Made by a program: the position numbers and the translations under genes. From Pantoea phytobeneficialis (GTDB lineage Bacteria > Pseudomonadota > Gammaproteobacteria > Enterobacterales > Enterobacteriaceae): a stretch of 64,000 bases of DNA. Positions 46,740-55,046 of this stretch are shown here, in pieces. The stretch spans positions 592,761 through 656,760 of the forward strand of contig NZ_CP024637.1 in the NCBI RefSeq assembly GCF_009728735.1, written 5' to 3'. Position 1 is the first letter of the stretch, and the number at the start of each line of letters is the position of its first letter. The notes beneath the pieces are model-generated. The model ran no database searches, was not told the DNA's origin, and saw nothing but the letters and a program-made list of their open reading frames with translations.

Positions 46740-48120
46740 ACTGTATTACGTCCTTAAGTACACGATAAATCCGCTCATCGCCGCATTGCGAGACATTAAA
46801 GCGTAAAAATCGGTCACAGCTCCCCGACTGGCTAAAGGTGTTGCCGGGCGCGAGTACCACGCCCTGCCTCAGGCAAGCGCGTGAAAACTCGGCGGCATCC
46901 AACCCTTCCGGCAGTTCACACCATAAAAACAGCCCGCTTTGTGGCACCAGCCACGGGCGAATACCGACTTCTCCAAGCCGCTGCATTACCTGTCGTCGGC
47001 TATCTGCCAGACGTAACTTGATCGCTTCCAAATGGCGTCGATAGCCGCTATCTTTGAGCACATTCAGCAACAAATCGGCGGCCAGCCTGCCACTGCTGAA
47101 GCCGGTGGCAATTTTCATATCGATAAGTTTTTCCACCCAGGTCGGTTTGGCAGCGATATAACCGCAACGCACCGAGGCTGAAACCGTTTTCGAAAAGCTG
47201 CCAATCACCATCACCCGTGCAAAACCATCCAGCGCCGCCAGACGTGGCGCGGTATGCGTCTCCAGATCGGCAAAAATATCATCTTCGACAATCACCAGAT
47301 CCGAGTTTTCGGCGATTTTTAGCAGACGATGGGCAGTGGTCGGGGATAGCGTGCCACCCGTTGGGTTATGAATGCCCGAGTTGGTGATATACAGCCGTGG
47401 CGCATGCTGCGTTAATGCCTGCTGAAACGCCGCCAAATCCGGCCCCTGAAGTGTCCAGGGAATGCCAACCACCTGCACGCGCTGCGCCCTGAGCAGGGCA
47501 TGGAAGTTAAAATAGCAGGGATCATCCACCAGCACGGTATCGCCTGGCTCCAGCAGAAAACGACAGATCAGATCAATGGAGTGTGTACCGGAGTCGGTCA
47601 GCAACAGTTGGTCGGGCGTGGCGGAAAGTCCATAGGCTGCCAGACGCCGGGTCAACAGTTGGCGCAGTTCCGCGCTACCCGCCGGAACGGCATAGTCGGT
47701 CAACAATGCGCTTTCGCTGCGTGCCGCCTTGCGTAGCGCTCGCCGGATACCCTCTTCATACATCCACTCTGGCGGCATCCAGCCACATCCTGGTTTTGGC
47801 CTATCCGGTGCGGCGTCCAACGCCTGACGCGTAATCCACAGCGGATCAACATCGCGCTCCACGGTCGGTGCCAGCTGTGCCAAATCGAGCGGCGCAATCG
47901 GCCCGGAAACGAAGAAACCTGCACCGGGACGCGAAACAATCACGCTTTCGGCTTCCAGCCGGTCATAAGCCTCCACCACCGTCGAAACGGATATCCCGGC
48001 AGATTGGGCACGCGCACGCACTGAAGGCAGGCGGCTGCCTGGGGTCAAGGCCCTTGAGGCGATCTGCTGACGGATATCGTCCATCAATTGTTCGATACGG
48101 GTTTTGTTGCGCAATGTCAT
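46735..48120 (-). CDS. MocR-family regulator (GntR helix-turn-helix fused to aminotransferase fold)
   Basis: 461 residues from the ATG at 48120 (GAGG ahead). The N-terminal GntR winged helix occupies about 1-70 (SRLPSVRARAQSAGISVSTV). The rest is a fold-type I aminotransferase with the PLP lysine in SFSKTVSAS. MocR proteins sense PLP or amino acids and usually control a divergent gene, here a DMT exporter. The stop codon TAG is contributed by the adjoining repeat. Confidence 0.9.
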   Translation of the reverse strand: MTLRNKTRIEQLMDDIRQQIASRALTPGSRLPSVRARAQSAGISVSTVVEAYDRLEAESVIVSRPGAGFFVSGPIAPLDLAQLAPTVERDVDPLWITRQALDAAPDRPKPGCGWMPPEWMYEEGIRRALRKAARSESALLTDYAVPAGSAELRQLLTRRLAAYGLSATPDQLLLTDSGTHSIDLICRFLLEPGDTVLVDDPCYFNFHALLRAQRVQVVGIPWTLQGPDLAAFQQALTQHAPRLYITNSGIHNPTGGTLSPTTAHRLLKIAENSDLVIVEDDIFADLETHTAPRLAALDGFARVMVIGSFSKTVSASVRCGYIAAKPTWVEKLIDMKIATGFSSGRLAADLLLNVLKDSGYRRHLEAIKLRLADSRRQVMQRLGEVGIRPWLVPQSGLFLWCELPEGLDAAEFSRACLRQGVVLAPGNTFSQSGSCDRFLRFNVSQCGDERIYRVLKDVIQS

Positions 48121-48130
48121 CACCCCTCAG

Positions 48131-48175
48131 CTGTACTGCCCAGTTAACCAGTACAGTTTCTTTAAATTGTACTGG
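48131..48175. promoter_or_regulatory. Three TGTACTG-type boxes, probable MocR operator
   Basis: CTGTACTG (48131-48138), CCAGTACA (48148-48155) and its inverse TGTACTGG (48168-48175) lie between the divergent MocR and DMT genes. One direct and one inverted pair of half-sites matches known MocR operators, which often carry several boxes. Confidence 0.65.
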
Positions 48176-48238
48176 ATTGTATCTGTTATCGTCCCGGAAA
48201 TCAGTGGTTAACTGCGCAATATTAACGAAGGAGGGATC

Positions 48239-49102
48239 ATGAAAATTGCATTAAACGGTTGGCTGAGTGGTTTTATTGGGGTGATGATTTTTGCCGGTTC
48301 GCTGCCTGCCACACGCGCCGCCATCGGCGGATTTGATCCGTTATTTCTTACCTGCGCACGCGCCACTATTGCGGCGTTGTTGGGTGGCGCGTTGTTGATG
48401 GTGCTGCGCCAGAAACGTCCTGCTCTGACGGATATCCCAGCTCTGGCGATAACCGCGCTGGGCGTGGTGGTCGGTTTTCCGCTGCTGACTGCATTGGCCG
48501 TACAGCATATCTCCTCTGCTCGTTCGATGGTGTTTCTCGGGCTTTTGCCGATGTCGACCGCCATTTTTGCCGTGCTGCGCGGCGGCGAACGGCCACGTCC
48601 GGTATTCTGGCTGTTTTCCCTGGCGGGCAGCGCCATTATTGCGGGCTATGCGCTGGGCGGAACGGCGGGAAACATGATGGCCGGTGATGTGCTAATGATT
48701 GCTGCCATCATTCTCTGTGGCTTGGGTTATGCCGAAGGGGCAAAACTATCACGACGGCTTGGCGGCTGGCAGGTGATCAGTTGGGCATTGCTGGTGGCCG
48801 TTCCGGTGATGTTACCCGCCGCGATTTACACCGCGCCTGCCACCTTTAGCGGCATTGCCATGCCCGCGTGGTTAGGGCTTGCCTGGGTATCGGTATTTAG
48901 CATGCTGATAGGTTTTATCTTCTGGTATCACGGCCTGGCGAAAGGCGGTATTGCGGCGGTGGGACAACTGCAACTGATACAACCCTTTATGGGTTTTGCG
49001 CTGGCGGCTTTGCTGCTACACGAATCGATCAGCTGGGCCATGCTGGCGGTGGCGGGTGCCACCATTATGTGTGTGTTTGGCGCTAAGCGGTATGCGTCAT
49101 AG
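48239..49102 (+). CDS. DMT-superfamily (EamA-type) exporter
   Basis: 287 residues with ten hydrophobic segments in two EamA halves (FAGSLPATRAAIGGFDPLFL and VFSMLIGFIFWYHGLAKGG). Such proteins export amino acids or other metabolites. A strong GGAGG precedes the ATG. It is divergent from the MocR gene and probably its target. It is convergent with the Fur-linked binding-protein gene, with a paired repeat between. Confidence 0.86.
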   Translation: MKIALNGWLSGFIGVMIFAGSLPATRAAIGGFDPLFLTCARATIAALLGGALLMVLRQKRPALTDIPALAITALGVVVGFPLLTALAVQHISSARSMVFLGLLPMSTAIFAVLRGGERPRPVFWLFSLAGSAIIAGYALGGTAGNMMAGDVLMIAAIILCGLGYAEGAKLSRRLGGWQVISWALLVAVPVMLPAAIYTAPATFSGIAMPAWLGLAWVSVFSMLIGFIFWYHGLAKGGIAAVGQLQLIQPFMGFALAALLLHESISWAMLAVAGATIMCVFGAKRYAS

Positions 49103-49103
49103 C

Positions 49104-49155
49104 GTAGCGGCGCGATTTATCGTGCGCGGAAACGGGCGATAAATCGTGCCGCTAC
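49104..49155. repeat. Paired palindromic repeat between convergent genes
   Basis: A left arm with one changed base (ATCGTGCGC) and a right arm (GATAAATCGTGCCGCTAC) carrying the matching change. It fills almost the whole 60-base gap between the DMT stop and the binding-protein stop. Confidence 0.8.
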
Positions 49156-49162
49156 CTGTCCG

Positions 49163-50269
49163 CTATTGGTTCTGCGGATAACTCAGGGTTATCGCATCAT
49201 CCGGCAGTTTGGTGAAGTCTTTGATAAGGGTGTGGAAATCCGCTATCGGGCGGAGATCGCTAAACTGTTGCGGATAGAGGTCTTTCGCCAGAATTTCCAT
49301 GCCAATGATGTTGTAAGGATGGTTATAGAAATGGTGATACACCCCATACACCCGGCCCTGCTTCACTGGCTCGATCTGCGCCAGCCCGGTACGACTCAGC
49401 AGTTTCTGGAAGGTCACACCCACATCTTTCGGATCGACACCGTAGCCAAACGGCAGCACGTTAGCGTTCGGGCGTTTGGAACCGGTCATGATGTAGACAT
49501 CGGGTTTCATGGCGATAATTTTTTCCAGCGCCACAAAGCCTGAATTGCCCGGCAGCAGCGCAGAGCCGATATTTTTGCCACCGACCGCTTCAACCAAGCC
49601 ACCCCAACCGTTGTGTCCGTGGGTAAAACAGCAGTTGTCGCTGTTACCGGCGATCGGTTCAATAAACACCGTAGGTTTATTTTTAACGTTATCAATGACC
49701 TGTGTCATCTTCTGCATATGCTGCTGGTAGAAATCGGTATAAGCTTTCGCCTCTTTTTCACGGTTCAGAATTTTACCCAGCAACGTCACGCTTGGCGCGG
49801 TGTTCTGTGCCGGATGCAGTTCATAATCGACAAAAACGACCGGAATATGCAGGTTATTGAGGGTATCCAGCACACCTGATTGCTTCAACGCCGGTTTTGC
49901 ACGTAGCTGGGCGATCATCAGATCCGGTTTTTGCGCCAGCACGCTCTCCAGATTGACCTGCCCCTGATCGTTAAAACCCATATCAACGATTTTTGTCGCT
50001 TCCGGCCAGCGGCCTTTCAGCATGTCCCAGGTCTGAGTGTCCTGTTTTTTCGGCAGGTTGTTCCAGGCAACCACGCGTTTAAACGGGTCATCACGATCCA
50101 GCAACGCCAGCGTCAGGACGTCGCGTCCATCCTGCAAAATAATGTGTTGCGGTTCGTGATTGATGGTCTGGGTGTGACCATCCATATCGGTGACACTCAG
50201 TGGATAGGTGGTGGCGCAGGCCGCCGTTGAAGCCAACAACCCGATAGCCAGTAACAGGCGCGTTTTCAT
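49163..50269 (-). CDS. Periplasmic iron-complex binding protein (FecB/TroA-like)
   Basis: 368 residues from the ATG at 50269 (GGAG ahead). It has an N-terminal signal peptide (MKTRLLLAIGLLASTAACA) and the two-lobed helical-backbone binding fold (VTDMDGHTQTINHEPQHIIL, VLAQKPDLMIAQ). It would bind a ferric siderophore or heme for an ABC importer, whose permease and ATPase genes are not nearby. A good Fur box precedes it. The unusual DNCCFTHGHNGWGG segment may be in the binding site. Confidence 0.85.
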   Translation of the reverse strand: MKTRLLLAIGLLASTAACATTYPLSVTDMDGHTQTINHEPQHIILQDGRDVLTLALLDRDDPFKRVVAWNNLPKKQDTQTWDMLKGRWPEATKIVDMGFNDQGQVNLESVLAQKPDLMIAQLRAKPALKQSGVLDTLNNLHIPVVFVDYELHPAQNTAPSVTLLGKILNREKEAKAYTDFYQQHMQKMTQVIDNVKNKPTVFIEPIAGNSDNCCFTHGHNGWGGLVEAVGGKNIGSALLPGNSGFVALEKIIAMKPDVYIMTGSKRPNANVLPFGYGVDPKDVGVTFQKLLSRTGLAQIEPVKQGRVYGVYHHFYNHPYNIIGMEILAKDLYPQQFSDLRPIADFHTLIKDFTKLPDDAITLSYPQNQ

Positions 50270-50287
50270 CGCAAACTCCGTGATAAA

Positions 50288-50306
50288 AAGAATAGTTATT
50301 ATTATC
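50288..50306. promoter_or_regulatory. Fur box
   Basis: On the minus strand GATAATAATAACTATTCTT matches 14 of 19 positions of the Fur consensus. It lies about 20 bases before the binding-protein start, where Fur-Fe would block transcription. Confidence 0.75.
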
Positions 50307-50388
50307 AATAACCTTAACACAACCTTAAGTTGCAAAAATAAACTGCACATCAATAGGTTGTGCCGGAGTACGAGGAAAATGCACCAAC

Positions 50389-51141
50389 TCAGGTGAAATC
50401 CGATAATTTTTGCCCGGAAACGATCAATTCTTTCAACAGCATCTGACGCCGTTCTTCTGGCGTATCGCGACTCACCATAAAGCAGATCGCCGCCACCGCC
50501 TGCCCGCTACGCGAACGAATCGGCGCGGCCATACAGCAGGTAAAACTCTCGGATAACCCTTCGGTCAGGCAATAGCCCAACTGTCCGGCACGATGGATAT
50601 CTTCGAGGAAGGCCTGTTTGTCGAGGATTTGCCCATTCGCCAGACGGTAGTCCTCTTCCGGGATGAGATCGAGAATGGCGCTATCCGACCAGTTACTGAG
50701 CAGCAAACGGCCGGTAGCGGTCCAGGTAATCGGTACCCGCACCCCGATATCAGACGTGATTTTAAATGGGTGGGCGTTGCTTTCCGACAACACCACGGTG
50801 TACTTATTCCCCTCCAGCATACATAGCTGTACCGTTTCACCATGACGGGCCACGATCTCAACCATTAGCTGATGAGCACGACGGATAAGATCGTTATGCG
50901 CCATGTAGTCTGCACCGTAATAGTGCATTTCGCGGCCAAAGAACACGGCACCGTCGGCATCCAGCTCCACCAACCCGGCTTCACTCAGCAGGCTGACTAA
51001 TTCATAGACGCTGGAACGCGGCGCACCGGTGGCGTCGATCAAATCACGCATCGCCATAGGCTGACGGGCGATATGCAACTGGCGAAAAATGTCGATAACC
51101 CGGTCAACGCCGCGCGCACGCGATGGCTTTTCGTCCGGCAT
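50389..51141 (-). CDS. IclR-family regulator of the amino-acid operon
   Basis: 250 residues from the ATG at 51141 (AGGAG nine bases ahead; an earlier TTG is too near that site). The winged helix occupies about 15-75 (RDLIDATGAPRSSVYELVSL) and the effector domain the rest. It is divergent from the RidA/ABC transporter/deaminase operon, with a 404-base region between starts that holds a perfect palindrome of IclR type. Confidence 0.87.
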   Translation of the reverse strand: MPDEKPSRARGVDRVIDIFRQLHIARQPMAMRDLIDATGAPRSSVYELVSLLSEAGLVELDADGAVFFGREMHYYGADYMAHNDLIRRAHQLMVEIVARHGETVQLCMLEGNKYTVVLSESNAHPFKITSDIGVRVPITWTATGRLLLSNWSDSAILDLIPEEDYRLANGQILDKQAFLEDIHRAGQLGYCLTEGLSESFTCCMAAPIRSRSGQAVAAICFMVSRDTPEERRQMLLKELIVSGQKLSDFT

Positions 51142-51545
51142 AAGCAAATTCTCCTGATGCAGTCGGGCGGTCGCGCCAGACAGTAAAAAAGAAAAGCATC
51201 ATACACCCAGCGCCGACGTTAACCCATCCCCGTTAATTAAAATTTTAATGTCTGACTTTATATTTCTTTGTTCTATTTTGGTGCCTCATTTTAGCGCATG
51301 GCAGTCAGATCTTTTTTTTAAATCACGAGAGTGGTCACATTTCCATTTGGAAATTCCCCTCCTCTCTTTTTTATTTTGCGATCGCGACGACATCACAAAA
51401 AATTAAATCCCTGGCGACATATTGCAAAAGTAAAAATCCTGTGCAAATCTTGCCCTATCCGATATTGCAGATAGCAGTCCGATATACCAGACGGCTGTCA
51501 TGCAGTGCAAATTAGCATTCTCAGAACAAAAAGGAGCAGCGTTGC
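51142..51545. other. Regulatory region between IclR and RidA genes
   Basis: A 404-base AT-rich gap without a gene. It holds the palindrome described next and two TCCGATAT direct repeats (near 51458 and 51478). AGGAG for RidA lies at its right end. Confidence 0.6.
51339..51354. promoter_or_regulatory. Perfect palindrome, probable IclR-family operator
   Basis: ATTTCCA-TT-TGGAAAT. The half-sites TGGAAAT/ATTTCCA are those recalled for the E. coli IclR operator, here in outward order. It lies midway between the divergent genes. Confidence 0.65.
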
Positions 51546-51938
51546 ATGACGATCACACGTTATGGCATTGAAGGCGGCACGGGTACCGGTGGGCAAAAAC
51601 TGCCGTTCGCACGGGCAGTTGAGGCCGATGGCTGGCTGTATATCTCGGGCCAGACACCGATGCGTGAGGGCGAAGTGGTGGAAGGTGGCATCATCGAACA
51701 AACTCGTCTGGCCTTTGATAACTGCCTGTCTATCATGCGCGAGGCGGGTTATGCGGTGGAGGATGTGGTACACGTCACGGCGGTGTTAACCGACGCACGT
51801 TACTTCAGTTCATTTAATAAAGTTTTCAGCGAGATATTTACCGGAAATCCTCCGGCGCGTATTTGTAGCGTGCAGGATTTAGTCGTCGACTGCAAAGTGG
51901 AAGTGGATATGAAATGCTTCCGCGCCGATCGAAAATAA
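51546..51938 (+). CDS. RidA-family 2-iminopropanoate/enamine deaminase
   Basis: 130 residues. The family fold is clear, with the substrate arginine in GNPPARICSVQDL and the glutamate in KVEVDMKC. RidA hydrolyses reactive enamine/imine intermediates released by PLP-dependent dehydratases, such as 2-aminoacrylate. As first gene of an operon ending in a PLP deaminase it fits a role in clearing that enzyme's product. Confidence 0.87.
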   Translation: MTITRYGIEGGTGTGGQKLPFARAVEADGWLYISGQTPMREGEVVEGGIIEQTRLAFDNCLSIMREAGYAVEDVVHVTAVLTDARYFSSFNKVFSEIFTGNPPARICSVQDLVVDCKVEVDMKCFRADRK

Positions 51939-52048
51939 TATTATTCACCTGATTATAAACTGCGTTTTTATTTACCCGCCCACACCAGGGCAGTCCGTTA
52001 ATCACTGATGCTTTTCATGTCGTCTCCATTAAATAAGCGAGCAAAACA

Positions 52049-52873
52049 ATGAATGCAACTTCGTTAAAAATCATCGGCGGAGCGCTGGTCATGCTGGCCG
52101 TTGCCGGTTGTACCCCCACGGAAGAGAAAAAAGAGGCGGGAGCAGCACCGCAATCGGCGCTGCAAACCGTATTGCAACGCGGCACGTTGCGCGTGGGTGA
52201 TTGCCTGAGTTTCGCCCCCTTCGGCTTTTACGATAAAGACGGCAATCCTGATGGTTATGACGTCGATTTGGCGAAAGCCCTGGCAAAAGAGATGGGGGTG
52301 AAGCTGGAGATGGTAAACACCACCAGCGCCAACCGCATCCCTAACCTGCAAACCAACAAAGTGGACGTGGTGTTCTGTAACTTCACCCGCAACCTGGAAC
52401 GTGCCAAAGAGATCGGCTTCACCAATCCATATGTGGTGGCGAGCGAAGCGATGCTGGTACGTAAAGAGAGCGGCATCAAGTCGGCGCATGACATGGCCGG
52501 TAAAACCATTGCGACGGTGAAAGGATCAACCAACGGTGACGAAGTGCGCAACATGGGCATTGACGTGAAAATTCAGGAGTACGACTCCTCACAGGCCGCC
52601 ATTCTGGCGGTGAAGCAGGGTCAAGCCGATGCGATGATCGAGGATAACAACTTCCTCGCTTACCAGGCCAAGCTCGATCCGACGCTGACCGTCACCAACG
52701 AAGCGCTGGTGCCGCTGGAGTACAACGCCTTTGGCGTGAAACAGGGTGACCAGGTGTGGTTGAACTACCTCAACGAGTTCCTGTTTGAGATCAACGCCTC
52801 CGGTGAGAATGCCACGCTGTACCAAAAATGGTTTGGCGATAAGCCGCGTTACCCACTGAACCCGCAATTCTGA
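52049..52873 (+). CDS. Amino-acid ABC transporter binding lipoprotein
   Basis: 274 residues with a lipoprotein signal (lipobox LAVAGC, C21) and the SBP_bac_3 fold (GTLRVGDCLSFAPFGFYDKD, KVDVVFCNFTRNLERAKEI). It delivers a polar amino acid to the HisM-type permeases encoded downstream. An unusual pair of cysteines (GDCL, FCNF) may form a disulfide. The chirality of the ligand is unknown. Confidence 0.9.
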   Translation: MNATSLKIIGGALVMLAVAGCTPTEEKKEAGAAPQSALQTVLQRGTLRVGDCLSFAPFGFYDKDGNPDGYDVDLAKALAKEMGVKLEMVNTTSANRIPNLQTNKVDVVFCNFTRNLERAKEIGFTNPYVVASEAMLVRKESGIKSAHDMAGKTIATVKGSTNGDEVRNMGIDVKIQEYDSSQAAILAVKQGQADAMIEDNNFLAYQAKLDPTLTVTNEALVPLEYNAFGVKQGDQVWLNYLNEFLFEINASGENATLYQKWFGDKPRYPLNPQF

Positions 52874-52922
52874 TTGCCTGCGGCGCAGCAGCACGGGCTG
52901 CGCCGTAAGAAGGAGCCCATCC

Positions 52923-53660
52923 ATGAGTTATCAATGGCTAACCCTGTGGAATTATGGCGAGACTTTTCTGGCCGCCGCCTGGCTGACACTACAGGTCACC
53001 CTTCTCGCTTTTATGCTGGCGGTCGCACTTGGGTTGCTGGCCGCTCTGGCAAAAGCCACCGCGTTAGCCCCGCTACGCTGGCTGAGTCACTGCTATGTCG
53101 AATTCATCCGCAATACGCCAGTGTTGCTACAAATCTTCATCATCTTTTTCGGTCTGCCTTCACTCGGTATCACCATGAGCGCCTTTACCGCTGGCGTGCT
53201 GGCACTGGGGATTAACGTCGGGGCCTATCTGTCGGAAACATTTCGCGCCGGGATACAGTCGGTGCCCAAAGGGCAAATGGAAGCCGCATGGATTTTGGGT
53301 ATTCCACGCCATCAGGTGTTTTTAAGCGTGGTATTGCCGCAGGCGGCGCGCGCCGTGTGGCCTGCCATTATCAACAATCTGATTCAGCTATTGCTCGGTA
53401 CGTCGCTGTTGTCGGCGATTGCGCTGCCGGAGCTAACCGGTACCGCCACGGTGATTAACGCCCGTACCTTGCTGTACATCCAGACCTTCAGTGTGGTGGC
53501 GCTGGTGTATCTGCTGTTAAGTAATCTGTTTTCCTGGCTTGGTAACCTGGCGGGACGGCGCATGTTTCATCCGCCGCTGGTGACAAAGGTAAAAAAGTCC
53601 GCCTGGTGGTGGGCAAAAAAATGGCTGACTAATCCACTGAAACGGGAGAATGCGCTATGA
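52923..53660 (+). CDS. Amino-acid ABC transporter permease 1
   Basis: 245 residues of the HisM/GlnP type, with about five transmembrane helices. The EAA loop reads MEAAWILGIPRHQVFLSVVL. It overlaps the next permease start by four bases. Together with the second permease it forms the membrane channel of the uptake system. Confidence 0.9.
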   Translation: MSYQWLTLWNYGETFLAAAWLTLQVTLLAFMLAVALGLLAALAKATALAPLRWLSHCYVEFIRNTPVLLQIFIIFFGLPSLGITMSAFTAGVLALGINVGAYLSETFRAGIQSVPKGQMEAAWILGIPRHQVFLSVVLPQAARAVWPAIINNLIQLLLGTSLLSAIALPELTGTATVINARTLLYIQTFSVVALVYLLLSNLFSWLGNLAGRRMFHPPLVTKVKKSAWWWAKKWLTNPLKRENAL

Positions 53661-54301
53661 GCGACTTGATCATCAGCTCGTTGCCGCTGTTGCTGAAGGG
53701 GCTGGGTATTACCCTGCTGCTTTCTGTCGCCGCCATTATTGGCAGCACCCTGCTCGGCCTGCTCGCCGCCGTGTTGCGAACCAGTCGTGTGCCGGTCGCC
53801 CGACAAATTGCCGTGTTGTACACCGAGCTGTTTCGCGGTACGCCGGTGTTGATCACCCTGATGTTTATCTACTTTGGCGTGGCTTATTTTGGCTATGAAA
53901 TCAATCTGTTTGCTGCGGGCATTCTCGGTCTGAGTATTTACCAGGGTGCCTACATTGCCGAAGTGTTTCGTGCCGGGATTGAAGCGGTACCCAGGGGGCA
54001 ATGGGAAGTGTCGTGGATTCTCGGCCTGTCAAAACGCCAGACCTTTCTCAGCGTGATTCTGCCGCAGACTCGCGGCATCGTCTTGCCGCCGCTGGTGGGA
54101 CAGTATCTGTCCCTGATTAAGGACACCTCGATCGTTAGCATGATCGGCATGTCGGAACTGATGCACCAGGGCCAGGCCATTGTCGATCGTATCGGCCAGC
54201 CGGTGGTGATTTATGGTCTGGTGGCCGTGTTGTATTTCGTTGTCTGCTTTCCCCTTTCTCGTTGGGTTCAACATCATCAAACCAGGAGCCAGTTATCATG
54301 A
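53657..54301 (+). CDS. Amino-acid ABC transporter permease 2
   Basis: 214 residues of the same family, with the EAA loop [24 protein letters not shown] overlaps on both sides couple it to the first permease and the ATPase. Confidence 0.9.
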   Translation: MSDLIISSLPLLLKGLGITLLLSVAAIIGSTLLGLLAAVLRTSRVPVARQIAVLYTELFRGTPVLITLMFIYFGVAYFGYEINLFAAGILGLSIYQGAYIAEVFRAGIEAVPRGQWEVSWILGLSKRQTFLSVILPQTRGIVLPPLVGQYLSLIKDTSIVSMIGMSELMHQGQAIVDRIGQPVVIYGLVAVLYFVVCFPLSRWVQHHQTRSQLS

Positions 54302-55035
54302 GCAAATCCGCCATTACGCTGAGCCGTATCACTAAATCGTTTGGCAGCACGCAGGTGCTGAAAGAGATCAGCCTGGATGTCTCGCCCGGCGAAGTGCTGG
54401 TGCTGATTGGCGCGTCCGGTTCGGGCAAAAGCACCGTGTTACGCATCATGAGTGGGCTGGAAACCGCTGACGGCGGTGAAATCTGGGTTAACGATGTGCC
54501 GCTGCACGACACTAAACGCAGTCGGGAAATTTGTGGTCATGTTGGCATGGTGTTCCAGCAGTTCAACCTGTTTCCCCACAAAACCGCACTTGGTAACGTG
54601 ACGCTGGCGCTGATTAAAGCGCAAAAATTGTCCGAAGCCGAAGCCAATAAACGTGGCATGGCGGCCCTGACGCGTGTCGGACTGGCGGAGCGCGCCCATC
54701 ATTATCCGGCGCAGCTCTCCGGTGGACAGCAGCAACGTGTGGCGATTGCCCGTGCGCTGGCGGTAGAGCCAAAAATTATGTTTTTTGATGAGGCCACTTC
54801 GGCGCTCGACCCCGAGTTAGTCGGTGAAGTGATGGAGGTGATGCGCAGTCTGGCGCGTGAAGGCATGACCATGGTGGTGGTCACTCACGAGATGGGCTTT
54901 GCGCGCAAAACCGCTGACCGCGTCGTGTTTATGGATCAGGGCGTGATCGCTGAACAGGGATCGCCCGAGCAGATTTTTGTTCATCCGCAAAATCCCCGTA
55001 CCCAGCAGTTTTTATCACGCGTGCTTGAGCATTGA
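54298..55035 (+). CDS. Amino-acid ABC transporter ATPase
   Basis: 245 residues from the ATG at 54298. Walker [10 protein letters not shown], signature LSGGQQQR, Walker [13 protein letters not shown] and the switch histidine in VVTHEMGFA are all present. The protein drives uptake through the two permeases. Confidence 0.93.
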   Translation: MSKSAITLSRITKSFGSTQVLKEISLDVSPGEVLVLIGASGSGKSTVLRIMSGLETADGGEIWVNDVPLHDTKRSREICGHVGMVFQQFNLFPHKTALGNVTLALIKAQKLSEAEANKRGMAALTRVGLAERAHHYPAQLSGGQQQRVAIARALAVEPKIMFFDEATSALDPELVGEVMEVMRSLAREGMTMVVVTHEMGFARKTADRVVFMDQGVIAEQGSPEQIFVHPQNPRTQQFLSRVLEH

Positions 55036-55046
55036 TCGGAGGCGTT

